Source: Bradyrhizobiaceae bacterium (GTDB lineage Bacteria > Pseudomonadota > Alphaproteobacteria > Rhizobiales > Xanthobacteraceae). From it: 64,000 nt of DNA. Shown here in pieces: positions 28,986 through 38,911 of this stretch (position 1 is its first letter; every line of letters begins with the position of its first letter). The stretch spans positions 2,544,016 through 2,608,015 of the forward strand of contig CP078014.1 in assembly GCA_020544565.1 (NCBI GenBank), given 5' to 3'. The notes beneath the pieces are model-generated. The model did not search any database. It was not told the DNA's origin and was given only the letters and a program-made list of their open reading frames with translations. A program made the position numbers and the translations under genes.

Positions 28986-30386
28986 TCAGTTCGCGGCCGG
29001 CACCAGCCCGAGCCGGTCGCGCCGGACCCAGCGCGCCATCATGATCACCGCCACCACCGCGAGGCCGGTGGCGAGGCCGATCCAGATGCCGAGGCCGGCG
29101 AAGCCGAGCTTGAAGCCGAACAGCAGGCTCATCGGCATGCCGACGCCCCAATAGCCGAGGCCGGCATAGATCATCGGCACGCGGGTGTCCTGCAGACCGC
29201 GCAGCATGCCCGCGCCCACCGCCTGCGCGCCATCGGCGATCTGGAACACCGCCGCGCAGAACAGGAAGGTGGCGGCCATGTTGACCACCGCGGCGTTGGC
29301 GGGATCGGACACGTCGATGAAGGCGCCGATCAGGAGGCGCGGCACGCTCATCATCACCACGCTCATGGACGCCATGAACACCATGGCCAGCGCGAACGCG
29401 CTCCAGCCCGCGCGGGTGATGCCATCGGCGTCGCACGCGCCATGGGCGCGGCCGACCCGCACCGTCGCCGCCTGCCCGAGCCCCATCGGCACCATGAACG
29501 AGGCGGAGGCGATCTGGATCGCGATGGAATGCGCGGCGATCGCCGCCGTGCCGAACTGTCCCATCAGGAACACGGCGGCGTTGAACACCGTCACCTCGAA
29601 GCCGATGGCGACGCCGATCGGCAGGCCGAGCTGCCACAGCGCACGAAGACGCGGCCAGTCCGGCCGCCACACCCGCCCGAACAGGTGAAAGCGCCGCATG
29701 CGCCGGTCGAGGACCACGACCAGCGCCAGGGCGCAGAACAGGAACGTGTTCGACAGCGACGTCGCCATGCCCGAGCCGCTGAGGCCGAGGGCGGGCACGC
29801 CGAGATGACCGAACACCAGAATCCAGTTGGCGCCGATGTTGAACAGGATCGCCACCACGGTGACAGCCAGCGCCCACGCCGGGCGCTCAAGCGCGGCCAC
29901 GAAGGAGCGCAACACCACGAAGCCGAGAAACGGCAGGAAGCCCCATTGCAGATGGCGCACAAACACCTGCGCCTCGGCGGCGAGATGCGGCTCCTGTCCG
30001 AACAGCAGCAGGATCGCCTCGGCGTGCCACAGCACCAGCCAGCTCGGCACCGACAACAGCACCGCGATCCACAATCCCTGCCGGAAGGTGCGCCGCACGT
30101 CACGCACCAGATGTCGCTTGCGGCCGAACGCCTCCGCCATCATCGGCGCGGTGGCGCTGACCACGCCGATGGCGAAGATATGAATGGCGAAATAGAGATT
30201 GACCCCGAGCGTCGCCGCCGCCAGCGCCGTCGAGCCGAGGCGGCCGATGATGATGAGATCGGTGGTGGTCAGCGCGATCTGCGCAAGGTTGGTCAACACC
30301 AGCGGCCAGCCGAGCGCCAGCATGGCGCGGAACTCGCCGAGCCAGGCCGCACGCGCGCGCGTGGTGTGATGGGGATCGAACAGCAT
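28986..30386 (-). CDS. MATE family multidrug/cation efflux transporter
   Basis: A 466-residue inner-membrane protein with about twelve transmembrane segments in two homologous halves, as in NorM-type Na+- or H+-driven drug exporters. Typical stretches are [20 protein letters not shown] and [17 protein letters not shown] near the start of half one, [17 protein letters not shown], and [20 protein letters not shown] and [18 protein letters not shown] in half two. The ATG at 30386 gives the normal N-terminus; longer in-frame openings upstream are not protein-like. Substrate unknown. It converges on ilvE. Confidence 0.93.
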   Translation of the reverse strand: MLFDPHHTTRARAAWLGEFRAMLALGWPLVLTNLAQIALTTTDLIIIGRLGSTALAAATLGVNLYFAIHIFAIGVVSATAPMMAEAFGRKRHLVRDVRRTFRQGLWIAVLLSVPSWLVLWHAEAILLLFGQEPHLAAEAQVFVRHLQWGFLPFLGFVVLRSFVAALERPAWALAVTVVAILFNIGANWILVFGHLGVPALGLSGSGMATSLSNTFLFCALALVVVLDRRMRRFHLFGRVWRPDWPRLRALWQLGLPIGVAIGFEVTVFNAAVFLMGQFGTAAIAAHSIAIQIASASFMVPMGLGQAATVRVGRAHGACDADGITRAGWSAFALAMVFMASMSVVMMSVPRLLIGAFIDVSDPANAAVVNMAATFLFCAAVFQIADGAQAVGAGMLRGLQDTRVPMIYAGLGYWGVGMPMSLLFGFKLGFAGLGIWIGLATGLAVVAVIMMARWVRRDRLGLVPAAN

Positions 30387-30483
30387 GATGAGGCGATGAC
30401 TGCCGGACAACTTTGGCGAAGCGAGGACCGCGGCGGAAAGGACCGCGGAGGGACAAGGCGCTGCGGATACCGGCCGGCCGCTC

Positions 30484-31494
30484 CTACAGCGCGTCGGCGG
30501 TGATCCAGAACACCTCGCCCTCGGACTCATCGGTGTCGAGCCAGAGCAGCGGCAGTTCCGGATAGGCGTCCGCCACCACCTCGCGGCCGCGGCCAATCTC
30601 GCACAGAAGCCCGCCGTCCGGCGTCAGGCGATCCTTCGCGCCATCGAGAATGCGGCGCACGAGGGCGATGCCGTCGTCGCCGCCATCGAAGGCGATGGCC
30701 GGCTCGTGCCGGCACTCGCGCGGCAGATTCGCCATGCCCTGCGCGTCGACATAAGGCGGATTGGTGATGATGAGATCGTAGCGCTCCCCGTCCACCGCGT
30801 CGAACAGGTCGCCCTGATACAACGCGACGCGATCCTCCAGACCGTAATCGGCGACATTGCGCGCCGCCACCGCCAGCGCGTCGCCCGACACATCCACCGC
30901 ATCGACGGTGGCGTTCGGAAAGGCGCCGCTGGCGAGAATGGCGAGACAGCCGGAGCCGGTGCACAGATCGAGCACGCGCGCGACGCTGAACGGATCGTCA
31001 ATCAGCGCGCCGCCCTCGTTCTCGAGATTGCCGCTGAAATGCGCATCCAGCAGTTCGCCGATGAAGGAGCGCGGCACGATCACCCGCTCGTCGACATAGA
31101 ACGGCAGGCCACGCATGTAGATCTTGTTCAGGAGATAGGCCGCCGGCTTGCGCGTGGCGATGCGCTGCTCGATCAGCGCCACGATGGCCCCGGCCTCATG
31201 CGCGGTGACGCGCGCCGCCGCGAACATCTCGAACTGGTCGGGATGCAGATGCAGCGCCTCGCAGACGATGAACGCCGCCTCCGCCACCGGATCGGTGGTG
31301 CCGTGGGCGAACACCACGCCGGCCTCGGTGAAGCGGCTGACCGCATAGCGCACCAGATCGAGCAGCGTCACAAGCTCGCCGGGCGCGACCTTCGGCGACG
31401 CGGCGGGTCGGGCGATGCGGGATTTTTTTGCGGATGTCGTCGTCGCCGCGCGCTTGGTGCCGGACCGCGCCACGGGTTTCTTCGCTTTCGCCAT
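30484..31494 (-). CDS. prmB: Ribosomal protein L3 glutamine N5-methyltransferase
   Basis: A 336-residue HemK/PrmB-type enzyme that methylates the glutamine of ribosomal protein L3. Features are an N-terminal basic, Ala/Lys-rich extension of about 38 residues, a helical substrate domain, the SAM motif [17 protein letters not shown] near 185, and the catalytic [10 protein letters not shown] box near 252. PrmB was preferred to PrmC because of the region around [13 protein letters not shown]. It starts 7 bases before the moaE end on the same strand, so it is likely read with the moaE-moaD-pgsA operon. Confidence 0.9.
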   Translation of the reverse strand: MAKAKKPVARSGTKRAATTTSAKKSRIARPAASPKVAPGELVTLLDLVRYAVSRFTEAGVVFAHGTTDPVAEAAFIVCEALHLHPDQFEMFAAARVTAHEAGAIVALIEQRIATRKPAAYLLNKIYMRGLPFYVDERVIVPRSFIGELLDAHFSGNLENEGGALIDDPFSVARVLDLCTGSGCLAILASGAFPNATVDAVDVSGDALAVAARNVADYGLEDRVALYQGDLFDAVDGERYDLIITNPPYVDAQGMANLPRECRHEPAIAFDGGDDGIALVRRILDGAKDRLTPDGGLLCEIGRGREVVADAYPELPLLWLDTDESEGEVFWITADAL

Positions 31495-31501
31495 TACCTG
31501 T

Positions 31502-31981
31502 TCATTTCTTCTGTTGGTCTGTCGTCCATCGCGCCACGGCGGCGTCATCGTCCGCGTGCGCCTCGACCCAGGTCGTGCCGTCGGCGCGTTCCTCGGATTT
31601 CCAGAACGGCGCGCTGGTCTTGAGATAGTCCATCAGGAATTCGGCGGCATGAAACGCCGCCTCGCGATGGACCGAGGCCGCCAGCACCAGCACGATGTTG
31701 TCGCCGGGAACGACGCGGCCGTGGCGGTGAATCACCGTGACGCCCTGCAACGGCCAGCGCGCCAGCGCCTCCGCCACGTGACGGCCGATCTCGGCCTCGG
31801 CCATGCCGGGATAGTGCTCCAGCGTCAGCGCGGCGATGGTCTTGGCGCCGCTGCCGCCGCGGCAGATGCCGGTGAAGCTCACCACCGCGCCTATATCGGT
31901 GCGTCCCTTGGTCAGCGCCGCCGTTTCCGCAACGATGTCGAAATCGGCGGACTGGACGCGGATGGTGACGGGAACCGTCAT
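31502..31981 (-). CDS. moaE: Molybdopterin synthase catalytic subunit
   Basis: The large subunit of molybdopterin synthase, which with MoaD-thiocarboxylate converts cyclic pyranopterin monophosphate to molybdopterin. The 159-residue protein shows VSFTGICRGG near residue 35, LTLEHYPGMAEAEI near 53, VIHRHGRVVPGDNIVLV near 82 and APFWKSEERADGTTWVEA at the C-terminus with the conserved Lys. It begins 6 bases after the moaD stop. Confidence 0.95.
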   Translation of the reverse strand: MTVPVTIRVQSADFDIVAETAALTKGRTDIGAVVSFTGICRGGSGAKTIAALTLEHYPGMAEAEIGRHVAEALARWPLQGVTVIHRHGRVVPGDNIVLVLAASVHREAAFHAAEFLMDYLKTSAPFWKSEERADGTTWVEAHADDDAAVARWTTDQQKK

Positions 31982-31987
31982 CGTCGA

Positions 31988-32239
31988 TCAGCCGCCGGTC
32001 ATCGGCGGGAAGAAAGCGATCTCGCGCGCGCCGGCAATGGTCGCGTCCGGCTTGACATGGGCGTGGTCGATGGCGGCGCGCACCGTCTTCGGCGAGGCGA
32101 AGGCGTGGGCGTATTCCTCGCCGCGCGCCGCGAGCCACTGCACCAGATCGGCCACCGTACGCACCGAGGCTGGCGGCTCGACGGTTTCCTCCGCCCTGCC
32201 GACGCGCTCGCGCACCCAGGCGAAATAGAGAACCTTCAT
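31988..32239 (-). CDS. moaD: Molybdopterin synthase sulfur carrier subunit
   Basis: An 83-residue ubiquitin-like protein. Its C-terminal Gly-Gly (FFPPMTGG) is the site that becomes a thiocarboxylate and delivers sulfur to the MoaE active site. VLYFAWVRERVGRAEETVE is the usual first hairpin. The ribosome-binding site GAGGAG is strong and lies inside the end of pgsA; the ATG overlaps the pgsA stop by one base (TGATG). Confidence 0.94.
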   Translation of the reverse strand: MKVLYFAWVRERVGRAEETVEPPASVRTVADLVQWLAARGEEYAHAFASPKTVRAAIDHAHVKPDATIAGAREIAFFPPMTGG

Positions 32240-32862
32240 CACTCCTCCTCGGTGAGATGATGGATGCCCGCCCGCAGGTAATCCCATCCGGTGTAGATGG
32301 TGAGGATCGCCGCAACCCACAACAGCCCGATACCGATCAGCGTGGTCGGCGGCAGGATCACCTCACCGGCCTCGCCCGCGATCAGGAAACCGACGGCGAC
32401 GAGCTGGATTGTGGTCTTCCATTTCGCCAGCCGCGACACCGGCACGCTGACGCGGATGGCGGCGAGATATTCGCGCAGCCCCGAGACCAGGATTTCCCGG
32501 CACAGGATGACGATCGCAGCCCACAGTGCCCAGCCCTTGATGGTCTCGTCCGCCGCCAGCATCAAAAGGCAAGAGGCCACCAGCAGCTTGTCGGCGATCG
32601 GGTCCAGCATGCGCCCGAGCGCGGATTGCTGATCCCACATGCGGGCATAATAGCCGTCGAGGAAATCGGTAATACCGGCGGCGATGAAGATGAACAGCGC
32701 CACCCAGCGCAGCCACAGCGGCGCACCGAGAATGGACTGGGCATAGAGGCAGCCGATCACCACCGGAATCGCGACAATCCGGGAATAGGTGAGGATATTC
32801 GGCAGAGACAGCGAACGCTTCGCCGGCTTCGGGGTGACGAGACTGACCATGACGCTACCCAT
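32239..32862 (-). CDS. pgsA: Phosphatidylglycerophosphate synthase
   Basis: CDP-diacylglycerol-glycerol-3-phosphate 3-phosphatidyltransferase, an inner-membrane enzyme that commits CDP-DAG to phosphatidylglycerol synthesis. The 207-residue protein has about five to six hydrophobic segments and the CDP-alcohol phosphotransferase motif with D-G-x2-A-R-x8-G-x3-D-x3-D spacing, read as FLDGYYARMWDQQSALGRML then DPIAD. ATGs at 32862 and 32850 are both possible starts and neither has a strong ribosome-binding site. It lies between uvrC and moaD, a common order in Rhizobiales. Confidence 0.95.
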   Translation of the reverse strand: MGSVMVSLVTPKPAKRSLSLPNILTYSRIVAIPVVIGCLYAQSILGAPLWLRWVALFIFIAAGITDFLDGYYARMWDQQSALGRMLDPIADKLLVASCLLMLAADETIKGWALWAAIVILCREILVSGLREYLAAIRVSVPVSRLAKWKTTIQLVAVGFLIAGEAGEVILPPTTLIGIGLLWVAAILTIYTGWDYLRAGIHHLTEEE

Positions 32863-32936
32863 ACCGTGAAAATGCCGGGGTCAACAACCCGCCGGACGCA
32901 TTTCGGACCCCCGCGGACAACACTTCAGCGCGCGGA

Positions 32937-35021
32937 TCAGCCGCCGCCCTGATGGAAAAAATCGAAAATCTTGCGTGCGCTTTCGGCGCTGACGCCGGGA
33001 ACCTTGGCGAGGTCGGCCACCGAGGCGCGCTCGATCTCCTTCAGGGTTCCGAAATGGTGCAGCAAGGCGCGCTTGCGCGACGGCCCGATGCCGGGGATTT
33101 CCTGCAAGCCGGCCTCGCGGATGTCCTTGCGGCGCAGCTTGCGATGCGAGCCGATGACGAAGCGATGCGCTTCGTCGCGCAGCCGCTGGATGAAATACAG
33201 CACCGGGTCGCGCGGTTCGAGCTTGAGCGAGGGCCGGTGCGGCATGAACAGGGTCTCGCGGCCGGCGTCGCGATCCGGTCCCTTGGCGACCGCGATCAGC
33301 GCCACCTGTTCCGGCAGGTTCAGTTCGGTGAAAATTGCACGCGCGGCGTTCAACTGGCCCTGGCCGCCGTCGATGATGACGAGATCGGGCCATTGCGGCA
33401 CACCGTCGTCGCTCTCCGGCCGGCCGCTGCTTTCGGGCGCGACGCTGAGCAGGCGCTTGAAACGACGCTGCAGCACCTCGCGCATCATGGCGTAATCGTC
33501 GCCGGGGGTGAGCCCGTCCGACTTGATGTTGAACTTGCGGTACTGGTTCTTGGCGAAACCCTCCGGCCCCGCCACGATCATCGCGCCCACCGCGTTGGTG
33601 CCCTGGATGTGGCTGTTGTCGTAGACCTCGATCCGCCGCGGCGCGCACGGCAGGCCGAGGGTCTCCGCCAGTCCCTGCAACAGCCGCGCCTGGGTCGCGC
33701 TGTCGGCGAGCTTGCGGCCGAGCGCCTCGCGCGCATTGGTCAAGGCATGGGCGACCAGTTCCTTCTTCTCGCCGCGCTGGGGCGTGAGAACCTCGACCTT
33801 GAAGCCGGCCTTGACGCTGAGCGCTTCCGCCAGCAGGTCCTGATCCTCGACGCGGTGCGACAGCAGGATCTGCCGCGGCGGCGGCTTGTCGTCGTAGAAC
33901 TGGGCGAGGAACGATCCCAGCACCTCGTCCGCCGGCAGCGTGCGGTCGGCGCGCGGAAAATAGGCGCGGTTGCCCCAGTTCTGGCCGGTGCGGAAGAAGA
34001 ACACCTCGACGCAGCAATAGCCGCCCTCCTGATGGATGGCGAACACGTCCGCCTCCTCCACCGTGCGCGGATTGATGCCCTGCTGCGACTGGATCGCCGC
34101 CAGCGCAGCGAGGCGGTCGCGATAGACCGCCGCGCGCTCGAATTCGAGATCGGCCGACGCCTTCTCCATCTCCGCGGCGAGCTCCTGCTTCACCAGCCGC
34201 GAGCGGCCGGAGAGAAAGTCCACCGCCTCGCGCACCAGTTCGGTGTAGCCCGGAAAATCGATTTCTCCGGTGCACGGCCCGGCGCAACGCTTGATCTGGT
34301 ACAGCAGGCACGGCCGGGTCCTGCTTTCGAAAAACGCGTCGGTGCAGGAGCGCACCAGGAACGCGCGCTGCAGCGCCGTGATGGTGCGGTTGACCGCGCC
34401 CACTGAAGCAAACGGGCCGAAGTAGCGGCCCGGCCGCGTCTGCGCGCCGCGATGCTTGAGGATCTGCGGCGCCCAGTGGTCGCCGGTGATCAGGATATAG
34501 GGGAACGACTTGTCGTCGCGCAGCTGCACGTTGAAGCGTGGACGAAGCTGCTTGATGAGGTTGGCTTCGAGCAGCAGCGCCTCGGTCTCGGTGGCGGTGG
34601 AGACCACTTCGACATGGGCGGTCATCGCGATCATGCGCGCGATCCGCGCCGTGTGCCCGGTGGGCCGGGCGTAGGAAGCGAGGCGCTTGCGGACGCTCTT
34701 GGCCTTGCCGACATAGAGCACGTCGCTGGCCGCATTGAGCATGCGGTAGACGCCGGGGGCGGTCGGCGCGAGCTTCACCGCCCGCTCGATCGCGGCGCGC
34801 CCGGTGGCGAGCGCCCCTTCGCCCGCGAACGCCTGCGCATCGTCGACCGGGTCCGGCAGCCGGCCCTCGTCATCCTCCTCGGCTACCCCCAGCGCCGGAT
34901 CGAGATCCGGCCCCGGCGCAGCGTCCGCCACGGCGGTTCCCTCGCGCCGGCGGCGCGAGGAATCATCCGCCGCGGAGGAGGGCCGCGGCAGATGCGGCGG
35001 ATCGGACGTCTCGTCATTCAT
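32937..35021 (-). CDS. uvrC: UvrABC excinuclease subunit C
   Basis: The nuclease that cuts 3' and 5' of the lesion after UvrB verification. The 694 residues contain a poorly conserved N-terminal extension of about 80 residues, the GIY-YIG domain ([20 protein letters not shown]) near 88-107, a four-cysteine-like region [15 protein letters not shown], a UVR domain ([18 protein letters not shown]) that binds UvrB, the RNase H-like endonuclease domain with [11 protein letters not shown] and IIDGGQGQL, and a C-terminal helix-hairpin-helix pair ([19 protein letters not shown]). It is first in uvrC-pgsA-moaD-moaE-prmB. Confidence 0.97.
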   Translation of the reverse strand: MNDETSDPPHLPRPSSAADDSSRRRREGTAVADAAPGPDLDPALGVAEEDDEGRLPDPVDDAQAFAGEGALATGRAAIERAVKLAPTAPGVYRMLNAASDVLYVGKAKSVRKRLASYARPTGHTARIARMIAMTAHVEVVSTATETEALLLEANLIKQLRPRFNVQLRDDKSFPYILITGDHWAPQILKHRGAQTRPGRYFGPFASVGAVNRTITALQRAFLVRSCTDAFFESRTRPCLLYQIKRCAGPCTGEIDFPGYTELVREAVDFLSGRSRLVKQELAAEMEKASADLEFERAAVYRDRLAALAAIQSQQGINPRTVEEADVFAIHQEGGYCCVEVFFFRTGQNWGNRAYFPRADRTLPADEVLGSFLAQFYDDKPPPRQILLSHRVEDQDLLAEALSVKAGFKVEVLTPQRGEKKELVAHALTNAREALGRKLADSATQARLLQGLAETLGLPCAPRRIEVYDNSHIQGTNAVGAMIVAGPEGFAKNQYRKFNIKSDGLTPGDDYAMMREVLQRRFKRLLSVAPESSGRPESDDGVPQWPDLVIIDGGQGQLNAARAIFTELNLPEQVALIAVAKGPDRDAGRETLFMPHRPSLKLEPRDPVLYFIQRLRDEAHRFVIGSHRKLRRKDIREAGLQEIPGIGPSRKRALLHHFGTLKEIERASVADLAKVPGVSAESARKIFDFFHQGGG

Positions 35022-35161
35022 GGGCCGAATTTAAGCGCTGCGCGGCCAATCATCCAGCGCCCGCGCGTTCGCGAACAGACCCGGAGCACGCCGCAGCCCG
35101 CCTGCGCAGCCGCCTGATTTGTAACACTTTTTTAACGACGTTAATGGCCCGGAAAGCCGTC

Positions 35162-35177
35162 TTAACGACCGTTTAAC
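35162..35177 (+). promoter_or_regulatory. Full CtrA-binding site
   Basis: TTAA-N7-TTAAC, exactly the consensus of the alphaproteobacterial cell-cycle regulator CtrA, at 35162-35177 (N7 is CGACCGT). Another TTAACG and a TTAATG lie upstream at 35132 and 35141, with N5 spacing. The site is 132 bases before the outer-membrane gene at 35309 and in an AT-rich stretch that likely holds its promoter. The uvrC start is on the other side. Confidence 0.65.
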
Positions 35178-35308
35178 GTAAAACTCTCGATAAAATTTAC
35201 GCATAAACGGTGGACTTCCGTAACCAAACGGCCACCACGGGCGGTCTGGCCGCCCTCCGGGTTTTGAATTGCCGGCCTTGGCCGGGCGTGCGCGTAAGGA
35301 GAGTTGAG

Positions 35309-35941
35309 ATGAAAAAGTCGGTCCTTGGCGGAATGATTGCCGCCGCAATGTGCGTGACCGCATCGGCACAGGCCGCGGATATCTATGCGCAGCGCCGCCC
35401 CTACGCCCAGCCCGCCTATACGCCGATCCAGCCGCTCGCCAACAGCTGGGCCGGCGCCTATCTCGGCGGCAATCTCGGCTACGGCTGGGGCGAGATCACC
35501 AACCACCCGACCTCGCCGTCCGGCATCCTCGGCGGCGTCCAGGCCGGCTACAATTGGCAGTCGGGCGCGGTGGTGTTCGGCGTCGAGGGCGATCTCCAGC
35601 TCAACGGCGCGGATGACACCTTCGCGGCGTGGAAGTTCTCCAACCCGTGGTTCGGCACCGCCCGCGGCCGCATCGGCTATGCCTTCAACAACATCCTGCT
35701 GTACGGCACCGGCGGTCTCGCCTTCGGCGAGATCAAGGGCCAGTGGCTCGGGCTGACGGAAAGCCACACCGTCGCCGGCTGGACCGCGGGCGTCGGCGCG
35801 GAAGTCATGCTCAACCGCAACTGGTCCGCCAAGATCGAATATCTCTATGTCGATCTGTCCAACCAGAACTTCTCGCTCACCCGTACCTCGAACGGCTACG
35901 AGTTCAACACGCTGCGCGTCGGCGTGAACTACCACTTCTGA
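35309..35941 (+). CDS. Omp25/31-type outer-membrane beta-barrel protein
   Basis: A 210-residue protein with a signal peptide (KKSVLGGMIAAAMCVTASAQA, cleavage before ADIYA) and an eight-stranded barrel pattern typical of the Omp25/Omp31/RopB family: WAGAYLGGNLGYGWGE, GILGGVQAGYNWQSGAVVFG, NNILLYGTGGLAFGE, WSAKIEYLYVDL, and the terminal strand NTLRVGVNYHF with C-terminal Phe. AAGGAG lies 7 bases before the ATG. It is monocistronic, with a strong terminator after the stop and a CtrA box upstream, so cell-cycle control is plausible. Confidence 0.9.
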   Translation: MKKSVLGGMIAAAMCVTASAQAADIYAQRRPYAQPAYTPIQPLANSWAGAYLGGNLGYGWGEITNHPTSPSGILGGVQAGYNWQSGAVVFGVEGDLQLNGADDTFAAWKFSNPWFGTARGRIGYAFNNILLYGTGGLAFGEIKGQWLGLTESHTVAGWTAGVGAEVMLNRNWSAKIEYLYVDLSNQNFSLTRTSNGYEFNTLRVGVNYHF

Positions 35942-35968
35942 TCGCGCCGCCAACCGGCAACGCCAACA

Positions 35969-35996
35969 ATCCCGGGCCCCGGCCCGGGATTTTTTT
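35969..35996 (+). terminator. Strong rho-independent terminator
   Basis: A perfect 10-bp stem (ATCCCGGGCC / GGCCCGGGAT, 35969-35990) followed by a run of T to 35996. It is 28 bases after the outer-membrane protein stop. Confidence 0.9.
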
Positions 35997-36037
35997 ATGC
36001 GCCCCGGCCGCGCCGCGCGGCGCGCAGGTCGATCCGC

Positions 36038-36253
36038 TCAGGGCGACACCACGAGATCGACCGCCTTGGGGCCCTTGCCCTTCTTGTCGGGCTCGACCTC
36101 GAACGTGATGCGCTGTCCCTCGATCAGGTCCTTCAGCCCGGCGCGCTCGACGGCGGTGATGTGCACGAACACATCGCGCCCGCCATCGTCCGGCTTGATG
36201 AAGCCGTAACCGCGCTCGGCATTGAAGAACTTGACCGTACCCGTCATTGCCAT
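36038..36253 (-). CDS. cspA: Cold-shock-domain protein
   Basis: A 71-residue single-domain nucleic-acid-binding protein of the CspA family. It has the opening MTGTVKFFNAERGYGFI containing RNP1, and DVFVHITAV containing RNP2. GGAGGG lies 7 bases before the ATG. Two short in-frame ATGs start the protein; the first (36253) was chosen. The upstream 265 bases to rlmJ include its promoter and probably a long 5' untranslated region, which is common for this family. Not necessarily cold-induced. Confidence 0.93.
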   Translation of the reverse strand: MAMTGTVKFFNAERGYGFIKPDDGGRDVFVHITAVERAGLKDLIEGQRITFEVEPDKKGKGPKAVDLVVSP

Positions 36254-36518
36254 CGGGAATCCCTCCCCGCATTGCTCCGCCGCCGCGCCACCGCGCGCCG
36301 GCCCGACCGGCATGCACCGCCGAAATGCATCGGCCTTCAAGCGCGCTGGCTTCAAGAGCCGCCCGGCAACCGGGCCACGCTCGGGGCTTCGTCATTCCGC
36401 CGCGGCCATTTACGGACGCGGGATGCAACACCAGCCTCAGACGCAAAGCATAATACGGTTCCCGGCAAATTGACTATGGTGCTTTGGTGTTTTTCGCGGG
36501 CGCGCGCGGCCCACCCGA

Positions 36519-37376
36519 TCAGCCCCGGACGGTGTCGATCCGGAAGCGGCCGGCGCCGCCCTGCCCCAGCGGCTTTTCCAGCTCGTGCAGGATCGCCTTC
36601 AGCTCCGCCGCCAGCGTCCACGGCGGGTTGACGATGAGCAGGCCGGCGGAGACGAGGCCGGCCTCAGGCGTCTGCGGCGCGACGCTGAATTCGACGCGCA
36701 GGCATTTTGCTTCGCCGCCGGCATTGGCGACGCGCGCTACGCGATCGGCGAGCGCCTCGGCGGCGCGGCGCTCCTTGACCGGATACCACAGCATGTACAC
36801 GCCGGTCGGCCACTTGGCGTGGGCGGCGGCGAAGCCCGAGGCGAGACGCTCGAACTCGTCGCGGCTCTCGAACGGCGGGTCGATCACCACCAGACCGCGC
36901 CGCTCCTTCGGCGGCACGAAGGCGGTCAGCGCCATCCAGCCGTCGAGATCCACCACGCGCCCCTGCTCGTCGTGGCGCAGCGCGTTGATCAGTTGCCGCC
37001 GCGCCGTCGGCTCGAGTTCGCAGGCGACCAGACTGTCCTGCGGCCGCAGCAGCGCGCGCGCGATCAGCGGCGAGCCCGGATAGGCGACGAGATCGCGCCC
37101 GGGATTGAAGGCGCGCACGATGTCGAGATAGGGCGCGACCAGCGCCCTCACCTCGTCCGAAAGACGCGCCTGCATCAGCCGCGCGATTCCCGTGCGCCAC
37201 TCGCCGCCGCGCGTCGCCTCGTCGCCGGTGAGATCGTAGAGACCCGCGCCGGCATGGGTGTCGACTACCCGGAACGCGGCGGGCTTGTCCTGCAGATAGA
37301 CCAGGATGCGCGTCAGCGCGATGTGCTTGACGACGTCGGCGAAATTTCCCGCGTGAAAGGCGTGACGGTAATTCAT
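36519..37376 (-). CDS. rlmJ: 23S rRNA (adenine-2030-N6)-methyltransferase
   Basis: A 285-residue methyltransferase of the RlmJ (YhiR) family that methylates A2030 in 23S rRNA. The N-terminus MNYRHAFHAGNFADVVKHI is diagnostic. SAM motif I is VVDTHAGAGLYDL near residue 38, and the catalytic DPPF box is in VVIDPPFESRDEF near 165. The enzyme is sometimes discussed in relation to use of external DNA because of early E. coli phenotypes of yhiR. The ATG at 37376 starts exactly at the diagnostic N-terminus. Confidence 0.93.
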   Translation of the reverse strand: MNYRHAFHAGNFADVVKHIALTRILVYLQDKPAAFRVVDTHAGAGLYDLTGDEATRGGEWRTGIARLMQARLSDEVRALVAPYLDIVRAFNPGRDLVAYPGSPLIARALLRPQDSLVACELEPTARRQLINALRHDEQGRVVDLDGWMALTAFVPPKERRGLVVIDPPFESRDEFERLASGFAAAHAKWPTGVYMLWYPVKERRAAEALADRVARVANAGGEAKCLRVEFSVAPQTPEAGLVSAGLLIVNPPWTLAAELKAILHELEKPLGQGGAGRFRIDTVRG

Positions 37377-37417
37377 GGCGCAGGTGTTACGACATCGCGC
37401 GGCGAAAGTAACGCACG

Positions 37418-38110
37418 CTAGCCGCCGCGCACCGGCGGCATCACCACGCGGTCGCGGCGGCAGGCGCGGCGGTCGATCTCCTCGCAGGCGCGGAACTGGA
37501 GGTCGCGGCTGAGGCAGATACGCACCTCGCTGAGGCGCTTGCTGTCGCAGGTCACCGCAATCGCCGCGGAGCTGAGACCCGGATTGGCCCTGATGAACGC
37601 CGCCTCGATCTCCGCCGGCGCGATGACCTTGGGATCGGGCAGGTTCTGGAACGCCTCGGGAATCTTCACCGCCGCGCGCGCCTTGCGCACCGCCTCGAAA
37701 TAGCCGCGCGCGCCGAGACCCGAACAGGTGCCGTGCTTGTCCCACTCGTTATAGATCAGGCCCGGCGCGGGCATGATGTCGAGCATCGATCCCATCACCT
37801 TGCGGTCGAGGCGCGGGGCCGGGCGCTGGCAATAATTCGGGAAGCCGCGCTCATATTGCGGCCACAGGCCATGCACCACGAAGGAATACGGCCGCCCGCC
37901 GCACTGGGCCTGGATGCCGCGGCTGGAATGGCCTCGCTCTTGGGCGGCCGCGCAGAACGACGGCGACCACGACAGCGACAGCACGTAGAAATCGAATTCG
38001 CCCGGCGTGTTCTGACGGTGGTCCTGCGCCGAAGCAGGGACGCCGGCCGTCACCCCTGTGAGGGCCAGCAGCGCAAGCCCCGTCACCGCGGCGCCGATCC
38101 GGCGCACCAT
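37418..38110 (-). CDS. Secreted ribonuclease T2
   Basis: A 230-residue T2/S-like RNase, secreted to the periplasm or beyond, cutting RNA through 2',3'-cyclic phosphates. The signal peptide is GAAVTGLALLALTGVTAGVP with cleavage near ASA-QD. The two catalytic boxes are intact: CAS I as FVVHGLWPQYERG and CAS II as NEWDKHGTCSG, with both histidines. Four or more cysteines fit disulfides. The ATG at 38110 gives a normal signal peptide; an ATG at 38161 with a GGAG upstream would add 17 residues and is a real alternative. It begins 41 bases after the rlmJ start on the same strand. Confidence 0.92.
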   Translation of the reverse strand: MVRRIGAAVTGLALLALTGVTAGVPASAQDHRQNTPGEFDFYVLSLSWSPSFCAAAQERGHSSRGIQAQCGGRPYSFVVHGLWPQYERGFPNYCQRPAPRLDRKVMGSMLDIMPAPGLIYNEWDKHGTCSGLGARGYFEAVRKARAAVKIPEAFQNLPDPKVIAPAEIEAAFIRANPGLSSAAIAVTCDSKRLSEVRICLSRDLQFRACEEIDRRACRRDRVVMPPVRGG

Positions 38111-38270
38111 CGTGACGCCCACCCTCGCCTGCGCCCGTTCCGCGACCGCCCTGTGGTTCATGCGCCTACGCTCCAGCCCGATGAGATTCCGATTCGCGCC
38201 CCTGATTCGGGCATGGGTCGATCATTCCCGAACGCGGTTCGGGACGCCAGAGCGGGGCTGATGGCAGCAA

Positions 38271-38741
38271 TCAGGGCCGGGCGGCCCGGCAGGACGGATT
38301 GTAGGCCCAGTTGCGGTCGAGGCCGACCACGCACCATTCCACCCCCGAATGGAAGCCGGCGAAGCCACCATCCTCGATGACGGAATAGTGCACCTGGCGG
38401 GCGCGGCCGTCGCTCAGCATGGCGCTGGCGGTGCAGAAGCGGCGCGGAATGCTGTCGCGCGCCCACGGGCGGAACGCCACTTCGCGCACGTCGGCATAGC
38501 CGGTGATCTCGAGGGCGGAATTCCAGAACCGGCTTTCCTTCTCCGCGAACTGGTAGGAGATGGCGGCGAGCGCATCGCCGCAGGCACCCATCTGGCCGTC
38601 ATAGCGCGGGCCGGACAGCCAGATGCCGCGCTCCAGTGCGGACGCCGCCTGCGCCGCCTGACCGAAGGCGATCAGGCCGATCACCGCGCTGAGAGCGGCG
38701 GCAAAGCCGAGTTTCCGGAAGCTGACGAAAAGGTCGCGCAT
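38271..38741 (-). CDS. Secreted small protein, unknown function
   Basis: A 156-residue protein with a signal peptide (LGFAAALSAVIGLIAFGQAAQA, cleavage before ASALE). The mature part of about 125 residues has four cysteines (ACGDAL, RRFCTAS, VEWCVVG, NPSCRAA) that could form two disulfides, and many aromatic residues. No known family. It is upstream of the RNase T2 gene on the same strand with a 160-base gap, and divergent from the secreted protein gene at 38912. Confidence 0.7.
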   Translation of the reverse strand: MRDLFVSFRKLGFAAALSAVIGLIAFGQAAQAASALERGIWLSGPRYDGQMGACGDALAAISYQFAEKESRFWNSALEITGYADVREVAFRPWARDSIPRRFCTASAMLSDGRARQVHYSVIEDGGFAGFHSGVEWCVVGLDRNWAYNPSCRAARP

Positions 38742-38911
38742 GAAGGCAGTCCACCGCAATGTCGTGTGTGCCGGAAGGTGCCGCGAAGCCGGGACCGGGT
38801 CAAGTGCAGCGCGGCAACACTCCCCCGCCAACCCCCAAAACAACCGCGCGGCGTTCTTCCCATGTCCGGCCCGGGGCTTTAATGTCACCCTCGATTCCGG
38901 AGGAGAGCACG

